Source of the DNA: DATAXP01 sp036272935
Lineage (GTDB): Bacteria > Planctomycetota > Planctomycetia > Pirellulales > PNKZ01
DNA length: 64,000 bases
Direction: 5' to 3'
Assembly: GCA_036272935.1 (NCBI GenBank)
Contig: DATAXP010000023.1
Span: forward strand, 62,001 to 126,000
Made by a program: the position numbers and the translations under genes
Notes under the pieces: generated by a model
What the model was told of the DNA's origin: nothing
The model's database searches: none
What the model saw: the letters and a program-made list of their open reading frames with translations, nothing else
Shown: piece after piece, positions 17,814-25,206 of the stretch
How positions within the stretch are numbered: position 1 is the first letter of the stretch
Layout: every line of letters begins with the position of its first letter

Positions 17814-20800
17814 CTACGTCACGTGGATCGTTTTGCTCACTGGGCTCGAGGCGACCCCCTTGCTGTCGGCGAGCGTGAAGCTGATCGTGCGGTCGTAGAC
17901 CGACATCGACGGGTTGGTGTTGTGGTAGGCGATATCCTCGACCACCGCCTGCACCGCCGCCGCCGTGGCGGCACTGTTGAACTGCACCACCAGCGGCGTT
18001 GATCCCGAGCCGGCTGCGAAGTTGCCGATCACCGTGCCGTTGTACAGCACCTGGCTGCCGCTGAGCGTGATGCCGCCGCCCGCGACGATCGTCACCACGT
18101 CAGCACTGCCGGCATTCGAGCCAAGCCCGACCGTGAGCTTGGAGTTGGCCAGACCGAGAGTACCAGTGGTCACGGTAGCCCCCGCGGCCACGGTCGTTGC
18201 CCCACTTCCCGGCGCGTAGTTCACCGTCGCGCCAAGGCTGCCAATCGTCGGCGGGTTGTCGACGAAGTGGATGGTTTCATACGCGCTGGACGATACGCCC
18301 TTGCTGTCGGCCAGCATGAACGTCGCCGAGCGGTCGTAGATGCTGGGGGACGCATTCGTGTTGTAGAACGCCACTTGGTCGACGACCGCTTGTACGGCGG
18401 GCTGTGTCGCCGAGGCGTAGAATTGCACCACCAGTGGCGAAGACCCCGCACCGGCACTGAACGTGGCGATCGCCGTGCCGTTGTAGCTGAGCGTGCTGCC
18501 GGAGATCGTCACGCCGTTGCCGGCAACGACGGTAAGCACGTCGGCCCCGCCAGCGTTGCTGATTTGCACCGTCAGCTTTGCGTCGGAGAAGCCGAGACTT
18601 CCGGCATAAACGCCGGCCCCCGAGGCAATCAGCGTCGCGCCGCTGCCCGACGTATACGCGGTGTAACTGTTTACATTGATCGTCGGCGGATTGTCGACGA
18701 AGTGCACGGTTTCGGTTGCCGTCGACGATACGCCTTTGCTGTCGGCCAAAGTGAACGTGAGCGTGCGATCGTAGATGCTCGGCGATGAGCTGGTGTTGTT
18801 GAACGCCAGATCGTCGATCACCTGTTGCACCGCGGCGAGGGTTGCCGAGGCGTTGAAGCTGACCACCAGCGGCGTCGACCCGCTGCCGCCGCTGACCGTG
18901 CCGATTGCCGTTCCGTTGAAGCTAATCGTGTTGCCGGATACGAGAACGCCATAGCTGTTCGTGATCGTCAGCACGCCGGCGCTGCCAGCCGAGCCGATTG
19001 CCACCGTGAGCTTCGAATTCGCCAGGCCCAGCGTGCCGCTCGTCAGGGTCGCGCCGGTGGCGACCAGCACCTGCCCGCTGTTCGGAGTGTAGTTGACGGT
19101 CGCCGGGAGGCTATTGATCACCGGCGGAACATCGACAAGGTAGATCGTTTCGACCGGCGGCGTCGAGGCGACACCCTTGCTGTCGGTGAGCGTGAACGTA
19201 GCCGTGCGGTTGTACAAGGACGGCGATGGATTCGTATTGTAGAAGGCCACGCGTTCAAGCACCGCCTGCACCGAGGTCTGCGTGGCTGAACCGTTGAACT
19301 GCACGAGCAATGGCGTCGAGGCTGAGCCGGCGGCAAAGTTGCCGATCACGGTGCCGTTGTAGAGCAACTGGCTGCCGTTAATTGTCGCGCCGCCGCCGGC
19401 ATTGATCGTCACCATGTCGGTGCCGCCGGCCGAGCCGATCGCCACCGTGAGCTTCGATGCTGCCAGCCCGTTGGCGCCGGCACTGGCCGCGGCGCCGGAG
19501 GCGATCAAAGTCGCCCCGCTGCCGATCACGTAGTTGACTTGACCGACGTTTCCGATGCCGACGGCTGGCAGGGTGTGGTACTCGTAGGCGCCGATGTCGA
19601 TGGTACCGACACGAGCGTCCCCGATTTCGTCGTACGGCAGCGACACGGCGGCGCCGGCGCTGTGGGCGGCGGCGGTCGTGCCGTTATAGCCCCGCACCAC
19701 GGTGAACATGCCGCTCCCTGCGCTGGTGACGAGCATCTGCTCGCTGTCGATCTGGATGACCTCGCTGCCGGGTCCGTTCATGACCGCGGCCGTGTTGGCG
19801 ACGGCGACCGACGTTGCGCTGGCGCTGATCGCCGCGGTCAGTGTGGTCACTGTGCCGCCGGCATTGATCGCCGGGCTTCCGGCCAAGAGCGCCATCGTTT
19901 GCGTCGGGCCGCCGTTGCTCTGAAGCGGCCCGAGCTTGGGATCGATGGGGCTGGCAGTGGTGCCGACCAGGTTGCCGTTCGTGCCATTGGTGATGCCGGT
20001 CATCCCGGTGCCGTCGCCGACGAGGTTGTGGTTGCTCGTGCCGTCCAGCATGCCGTCGATGTCCGGGCCGGCCGAGCTGGCAGTGTTCTTGGCGACGATC
20101 GTGTTGATGAGCACCGCTGCGGGGGTGTTAGTGTTTTCGATCCCGCCGGCTGTTACGGCGCCATTTGCGGAAATGGTCGAGTTGGTCAGCGTCAGAGCGC
20201 CGTAATTGGCGATGCCACCCCCTATAGCCCCGGCGGTGTTTCCTGAGATCGTGCAGTTGGTCACCGTGAGTGTGCCGTCGTTCAAAATTCCTCCGCCAGC
20301 GCCGTATTGCCCGTTCGCGGCATTTCCGGAGATTGTCGAGTTCATGATCGTCGCGTTGGTGTAGGTGTAGCTCGCGGATTGTCCGTCGATATCAATGCCG
20401 CCGCCCGATTCGTCCGCGGTATTGCCGACGATGGCCGAGTTGGTGACAGTGAGCGTAAACGTTGGACCCGAGAAATAGATGCCGCCGCCGGAACTGCCTG
20501 TTGTTGTGTTATTCGAAATTGTCGAACTATCCACGGTCAGGTTGCCATCGCCCGCGAAGATACCACCAGCCACGTACGGGGAATCTTCTTCATATTGGCT
20601 TGCTGAGTTTCCCGAAATAACGCAACCGACGACCGTCACGTTCTCATCAACGCTGAAAATGCCCCCACCGTCATCCTCGTATTCCTCACCGCCTGGCGGC
20701 GGCGTATTTCCGGAGATCACTGAGCCGTTGACAGTCAGCGCGCCGTATCGGCTGAAGACTCCGGTTCCGGTATTTCCGGAAACCGTTGTGTCGTCAATCT

Positions 20801-21636
20801 CGCAGTTACTAGCGTCGTTTTCGACACCACCACCGGCGCCGGTCGTCGCGGTGTTGTTCGTGACCGTCGAGTTGCTAACGACAGCCTGGCCTGGCCCGCC
20901 GGTATCGATGGCGCCCCCGTCGGCGGCCGAATTTCCGGAAAGCGTCGAGCCGGTCACCGTTAACGTGTAGAGGGCATACTCATTATCGCTTTCGGCGGAA
21001 ATGCCGCCGCCGATGTAAGTCGCGGAATTCCCAGAGATGGTTGAATTGATCACGGTCAGCGTCCCTTCATAATCGTCGATGCCGCCGCCGTACTCAGCGG
21101 AGTTTCCGGAAACGGTCGAGTTGCTGACCGTGAGCGTACCTGCGTTGGCAATGCCGCCGCCCCCCGTGTAGCCGCCTGCATAGAAATCCACGACGCCAGT
21201 GCCCGCGGTGATTGTCAGCCCATTCAATGTTGCCGTCACACCAGTGTCGACGAGGAACACGCCGCTGGCGTTGTTGCCGCTGACGGTGATCTGGCCAGCG
21301 CCGTCGATCGTGATCGTGCCGCTGCCGGCGCCGCCGGCGCCGAGTTCCAAAACTTCGCCTGAAAGTGTGATCGTGTTGCCGTTGAGCCCCGCGGCGAACG
21401 TGATCGTATCGGAGACGCCGGCGCGGGAGTCGTTGTTGGCCAAGGTGATCGCATCGCGCAGCGACGTGCCATTGTGCCCCACCACGTCGCTATTGGTGTC
21501 GACGACAACGCTCGTCAGCAGCCGGCGCACCTTCGAGCGGCTCGAAGCCGAGGCGGCGATGGTGGCCGCGGCGGAGAGGAGAGGAAGCCTTGAGGCGGGA
21601 CTTTTTGTGCCCGCGCAGCCAGTGTGGAAGCTTCAT
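17814..21636 (-). pseudogene. Large secreted beta-helix and tandem-repeat protein with an N-terminal frameshift
   Basis: The main open frame (17814-21530) encodes 1238 residues. About residues 1-560 form a right-handed parallel beta-helix of choice-of-anchor Q type (LTVSNSTVSGNSA-like rungs). A virion-type insert with QIDSEQMLVTSAGSG and RGYNGTTAAAHSAG follows, and then the helix cap IGAYEY. Four repeats of about 146 residues (17817-19566) complete the protein. The true start is probably the ATG at 21636: it has an AAGGGGAGGG ribosome site and encodes a basic leader ending LGFEPLE, but one extra base near 21531 breaks the frame. Restoring it gives FEPLE-VRRLLTSVVV, the planctomycete surface-protein motif. 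The restored protein would have about 1273 residues. Possible adhesin or cell-surface protein. Real mutation and assembly error are both possible. Confidence 0.72.
17817..19566 (-). repeat. Four tandem ~438-bp coding repeats in the surface protein
   Basis: Each unit encodes about 146 residues: a start of the type PPTINS, a stretch GSGATLIASGA, a central LTVAIGSAG, a FNGTAIG-like turn, TPLVVQFNASAT, then YDRT.TFTLADSKGV and an ETIHFVD end. The copies are diverged but aligned throughout. They are probably extracellular beta-sandwich modules. Confidence 0.8.
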
Positions 21637-21835
21637 CGTGGCGGCCCTCCCCTTGTGCAAAATTTGCCCTGCACGTCACACGCAACCCGCGCACGCTAAT
21701 CCACGAATCCAGGGGGTGCAAGCAGGATTTTCCCGCAGCGCGGCGATTTCCCGGGTGGAGACAGTCTCGGGCGCACTGGTACATTTCTGATCGAGCCGCG
21801 GGTGCGACGTTTTGATTGGACGAAGGGACCAGCGC

Positions 21836-23656
21836 GTGAGCGACGAGTGGGGAATTCAGCCCGGCTATGGCGATACGCTGGGCCAATGGCACACCACGAC
21901 CGACGAGGCGCGGCAGGCACTGGTGCGCGCGATGGGCGATCCACCGGCCAATGCCGCCGAGTTGCGCGTGGTGCGGCAAAGCGATCGCGCCGACATGGGT
22001 GCGCCCGGCGAGCTGCGCCTCGAGGACGGCACGGCACTGGCGATTGATCGGCAACTTCCGCCCGATGTGCCGCTGGGATATCACACATTCCACGGGCGCG
22101 ACATGGAGCGCGCGGTGCGCGTGATCGTCAGCCCTGGCGTCTGCTGGCCGGCGCCGGAGCGCACCTGGGGCTGGGGCGCGCAGCTTTACGCGGTGCGCTC
22201 GCCCGAGAGTTGGGGCATCGGCGACCTGGCCGATCTGCGGCGGCTCGCACAGTGGGCGAAGGGCCTTGGCGCCGGCTGCCTACTCGTCAATCCGCTGAAT
22301 GCCGTGGCCCCGGTGTTGTCGCAGCAGGCGAGTCCGTATTCGCCCACCAGCCGTCGCTTCCGCAACCCGCTGTATCTGCGCATCGAACAGATGCCGGGAG
22401 CGGCGACGCTGGGGGCGGAACTCGAATCGCTGGCGGCCGTCGGGCGGGCGCTCAACGCCAATCCGCGCATCGATCGCGATGCGCTGTTCCGGCTGAAGCA
22501 GCAGGCGTTCGAGAAGCTGTGGGAGCGGTTCCCGGGCGATCCGGCATTCGATCGATTCCGCGCCGAGCACGGTGCAGCCCTCGAGCAGTTTGCGATCTAC
22601 TCGACGCTGGCCGAGCGCTACGGCGCCGACTGGCGCGCGTGGCCCGCCGAGTATCGGCACCCTGATCGTGCGAAAACGTCGTTCGCGGCAGGCGCGGAGC
22701 GCCGCATCGCTTTTCACGCCTGGCTGCAATGGCAGCTCGATGTGCAACTGGCCGCCGCGAGCAGCGAGTTGGCGATGGTGCAGGATCTGCCGATCGGCTT
22801 CGACCCCGGCGGGGCCGACGCCTGGGCATGGCAGGATTTGTTGGCGCAGGGAGTTTCGGTCGGTGCGCCTCCCGATGCCTACAACATGCTGGGACAAGAC
22901 TGGGGCCTGCCGCCGCTGGTGCCGCGGAAGCTGCGCGCCGCCGGCTACGCGCCGATCATCGAGACGATCCGCGCGGCACTGCGCCATGCCGGCGGGCTGC
23001 GGATCGATCACGTGCTGGGTTTCTTCCGCCTGTTTTGGATTCCGCACGGCACGGGAGCGAAAGGGGGCGCGTACGTCGAGTACCGTGCCGACGAAATGCT
23101 GGCGATCCTTGCGCTCGAAAGCCAGCGGGTCGGAGCGTTTGTCGTCGGCGAAGACCTGGGAACGATCGACCACACGATGCGCTCGCGACTGGCCGAGCAT
23201 CGCGTGCTCTCGTGCCGGGTGGTGTGGTTCGAGCAGGAGCCGCCGGAGCGTTACTCGCAACTTGCGATGGCCTCGGTGACAACGCACGATCTGCCGACGA
23301 TTGCCGGCGCTTGGACCGGAAGCGACGCGCGCGGACAACGCGAGGCGAGATTGGCCGTCGCCGCCGATACCGAGGCGCAGATGCACGGGCGCCTGATGCA
23401 CGTGGCAGGAGTGCCCAGCGATGCGCCGGTCGAGCAAGTCATCGAACAGACCTACGCGGCGCTGGCCCGGGCGCCGTCGGCCATCGTGCTGGCGATGCTT
23501 GAAGACGCACTGGCAGTCGAGCACCGCATGAACATGCCGGGCACGGTCGACCAATGGCCAAACTGGTCGGTTGCGTTGCCGGGGGGCATTGAAGCGCTTG
23601 AGGCGTCGCCGCTGGCGCGGAAGATTGCGGAGAAGCTGACGGCGCGCCACTCGTAA
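21836..23656 (+). CDS. malQ: 4-alpha-glucanotransferase (amylomaltase, GH77)
   Basis: A 606-residue cytoplasmic enzyme that transfers alpha-1,4-glucan segments in maltodextrin and glycogen metabolism. GH77 motifs are visible: the nucleophile region GGLRIDHVLGFFRLFWIP (Asp), the acid/base region FVVGEDLGTI (Glu), and VTTHDLPTIAGAW (stabilising Asp). The N terminus GIQPGYGDTLGQWH and WGWGAQLYAVRSPESWGIGD are also characteristic. The GTG at 21836 is preferred, with AAGGGA 8 nt upstream, over a TTG at 21812. It is divergent from the surface protein, sharing a 200-nt upstream region. Confidence 0.92.
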   Translation: MSDEWGIQPGYGDTLGQWHTTTDEARQALVRAMGDPPANAAELRVVRQSDRADMGAPGELRLEDGTALAIDRQLPPDVPLGYHTFHGRDMERAVRVIVSPGVCWPAPERTWGWGAQLYAVRSPESWGIGDLADLRRLAQWAKGLGAGCLLVNPLNAVAPVLSQQASPYSPTSRRFRNPLYLRIEQMPGAATLGAELESLAAVGRALNANPRIDRDALFRLKQQAFEKLWERFPGDPAFDRFRAEHGAALEQFAIYSTLAERYGADWRAWPAEYRHPDRAKTSFAAGAERRIAFHAWLQWQLDVQLAAASSELAMVQDLPIGFDPGGADAWAWQDLLAQGVSVGAPPDAYNMLGQDWGLPPLVPRKLRAAGYAPIIETIRAALRHAGGLRIDHVLGFFRLFWIPHGTGAKGGAYVEYRADEMLAILALESQRVGAFVVGEDLGTIDHTMRSRLAEHRVLSCRVVWFEQEPPERYSQLAMASVTTHDLPTIAGAWTGSDARGQREARLAVAADTEAQMHGRLMHVAGVPSDAPVEQVIEQTYAALARAPSAIVLAMLEDALAVEHRMNMPGTVDQWPNWSVALPGGIEALEASPLARKIAEKLTARHS

Positions 23657-23680
23657 TGTGGAATGACCCTACCGTTCGCT

Positions 23681-23713
23681 GGGTGGCTGGGGCAGAGCGC
23701 AGCGATGCCCCAG
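23681..23713. repeat. REP-like hairpin, left end of the RAYT unit
   Basis: CTGGGGCA (23687-23694) and TGCCCCAG (23706-23713) form a perfect 8-bp stem with an 11-nt loop, preceded by GGGTGG. The element is inverted relative to the copy at 24342-24374, so the two flank the transposase gene. Confidence 0.75.
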
Positions 23714-23732
23714 AAAACGGACCGCGCCTCCG

Positions 23733-24308
23733 TTACGCCAGCCATTCGGCTGGGATCGGATCGAGCCGGACGGGCGACTTATCGCGATTCTCAAACCAAC
23801 GCGCACTCGACCAAAACCAGTCGGCGGGGCCGGCAACGAAGTTCCGTCTGACCGGATTCATGTGGATGTAGTCGACGACGGCGGTGAGCGCGGGAGCCGA
23901 CGTAATGTTGCGGTCATAACCGCCTCCCGATTGCCAAAGCAGACGCTCTACCTTTTTTCCGCGTCGTCTCGAAAGGCGCTCGATCCATTCAGGGAAATGC
24001 TCTTGCAAAAACTTGATCGCCCGACGTCCGACAGGTTCTTTGATCGCTTGTCGGATTCGCGCGATATCGGCGTCAGGCCCTCGCGGTCGGATCAGCAGAT
24101 GGACGTGTTCAGGCATGAAGACGAAAGCCCACAAATCGAATAGTCCTCGATTTCGCTCCGCGTTGAGACTATCAGCCATCCACTGACAGGTACGATCCGC
24201 ATTCAGCAATGGCAGCCGTCGATAGCACGAAAATGTCAACTCGTGGGCATGTCCTGGTAGATCGTAGGTGCGTTTGAATGATCGGTGCGAATGAGGATTG
24301 CTCGGCAT
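23733..24308 (-). CDS. REP-associated tyrosine transposase (RAYT, Y1/IS200-like)
   Basis: A 191-residue HUH single-strand endonuclease. It begins with KRTYDLPGHAHELTFSCYRR, and the metal-binding HUH motif is in MPEHVHLLIRP. The catalytic Tyr is probably the one in VVDYIHMNPVRRNFV, in the usual YxxxNP context of RAYTs. The C terminus shows DWFWSSARWFE, common in this family. It is flanked on both sides by inverted REP-like hairpins that are presumably its substrates. The ATG at 24308 (MPSNPHSHRS) is chosen; the longer frame upstream reads through the flanking repeat. The gene appears intact. Confidence 0.88.
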   Translation of the reverse strand: MPSNPHSHRSFKRTYDLPGHAHELTFSCYRRLPLLNADRTCQWMADSLNAERNRGLFDLWAFVFMPEHVHLLIRPRGPDADIARIRQAIKEPVGRRAIKFLQEHFPEWIERLSRRRGKKVERLLWQSGGGYDRNITSAPALTAVVDYIHMNPVRRNFVAGPADWFWSSARWFENRDKSPVRLDPIPAEWLA

Positions 24309-24341
24309 GTGGCATATGAAGTGTTCGGCGCACTCAAATCG

Positions 24342-24374
24342 CTGGGGCATCGCTTCGCTCTGCCCCAAGCACCC
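24342..24374. repeat. REP-like hairpin, right end of the RAYT unit
   Basis: TGGGGCA (24343-24349) and TGCCCCA (24361-24367) form a 7-bp stem with an 11-nt loop (TCGCTTCGCTC), followed by AGCACCC. Its reverse complement matches the left element over about 33 nt with only a few differences. Confidence 0.75.
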
Positions 24375-24398
24375 ACGAATTGGGAGGCGCCAATTCTA

Positions 24399-24782
24399 TC
24401 AACCGCCCGCGTACCGCCGCAGCAGATCGTCCATCTGAGCATTGAACTGGCCACGGGCAAGTACCCGGTCGCAGCCGGCGGCCGTGGCTTGGGCGAGCAT
24501 CTGCTCCTGCACATGTGGGCCGAATGCGATGACCGTAGGCACTGCACCTTGCGCGGCGCGCAGCCGCTCGACCACTGTCGACACGTCGAGCCGCGGTGTC
24601 GTGAGATCGAGCACTACCAACTTCGGCGCACCCTCGGCGAGCTGCTCCCCGAGCGCGTCGATTCCTAGAGCGATCGCCACCGGCACACCGGTTCGCTGCC
24701 CAGCGGCAGTCACGCGCGAGGCGAACATCAGGTCGCCGGTCACCAGGATCGCGGCCGGGCTGCTGGTGCCGCCGGCGCTCAT
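24399..24782 (-). CDS. Degenerate response-regulator receiver-like protein
   Basis: A 127-residue protein with the alternating beta/alpha pattern of CheY-like receivers. ILVTGD is the first strand, and KLVVLDLTTPRLD carries the Asp where phosphorylation normally occurs. The first strand has a single acidic residue instead of two, and the conserved Lys of the KP motif is missing (VLARGQF), so phosphotransfer may be lost or altered. It has no output domain. Its ATG overlaps the stop of the P-II gene (ATGA), so the two proteins are made together and may act together; that link is an inference. Confidence 0.62.
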   Translation of the reverse strand: MSAGGTSSPAAILVTGDLMFASRVTAAGQRTGVPVAIALGIDALGEQLAEGAPKLVVLDLTTPRLDVSTVVERLRAAQGAVPTVIAFGPHVQEQMLAQATAAGCDRVLARGQFNAQMDDLLRRYAGG

Positions 24783-25126
24783 ACCGCCTCGAAGCCGCGC
24801 AGCCCGTCGCTGATGCGGATCACCTGTTCGGCAGGCATCACAAAAATCTTGCCGTCGCCGATCGATCCCTCGTGCCCCGTGCGGGCGACGCTTTGGATCG
24901 TCTCGATCGTGCGTTCGAGAAAGTCGTCGTTCACCAGAATCTCCAGCTCCACCTTGCGCAGCAGGCTGGTCCGGTACTCATTGCCGCGGAACATCTCGGT
25001 GCGACCGCGCTGACGGCCATAGCCTTGCGCGTCGCACACCGTCATCCGCGCGACGTTGATCTTCTCGAGCGCTTCGCGCAGCGCGCCAAGCTTCGTGGGC
25101 TGGATGACGGCGAAAATGATCTTCAT
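24779..25126 (-). CDS. P-II family nitrogen regulatory protein
   Basis: A 115-residue GlnB/GlnK-type signal protein. It shows the N-terminal MKIIFAVIQPTKLGALREAL, the T-loop segment GRQRGRTEMFRGNEY with the Tyr at the usual modification position, and the ATP-binding C-terminal pattern VARTGHEGSIGDGKIFV. P-II trimers sense ATP/ADP and 2-oxoglutarate and bind partner proteins. No amt or glnA gene lies nearby; the receiver-like gene is coupled directly downstream. Whether it is uridylylated cannot be told from sequence. Confidence 0.9.
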   Translation of the reverse strand: MKIIFAVIQPTKLGALREALEKINVARMTVCDAQGYGRQRGRTEMFRGNEYRTSLLRKVELEILVNDDFLERTIETIQSVARTGHEGSIGDGKIFVMPAEQVIRISDGLRGFEAV

Positions 25127-25134
25127 GGGGAGGC

Positions 25135-25204
25135 GGAGTGAGTGGTTAGTAGTGAGTTAGTGCAGCGTCTAGTCATTAACACTCACTTACTCACCACTCA
25201 CTCT
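25135..25204. repeat. Intergenic inverted repeat
   Basis: GAGTGAGTGGTTAGTAGTGA followed by GTTAGTG on the left faces CACTCACTTACTCACC and ACTCACTC on the right; the two halves can pair imperfectly. It fills most of the gap between the P-II gene and the metalloprotease and could act as a terminator for the metalloprotease. Confidence 0.6.
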
Positions 25205-25206
25205 TC

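Noticed and set aside
17817..19566. Regular repeats that might suggest a CRISPR or satellite array
   Set aside because: The units are ~438 bp, coding and diverged, and read as protein modules; there are no short identical repeats with unique spacers.
21637..22093. Minus-strand open frame upstream of the surface protein
   Set aside because: It lies opposite malQ and is not in frame with the LGFEPLE leader; the ATG at 21636 has the better ribosome site.
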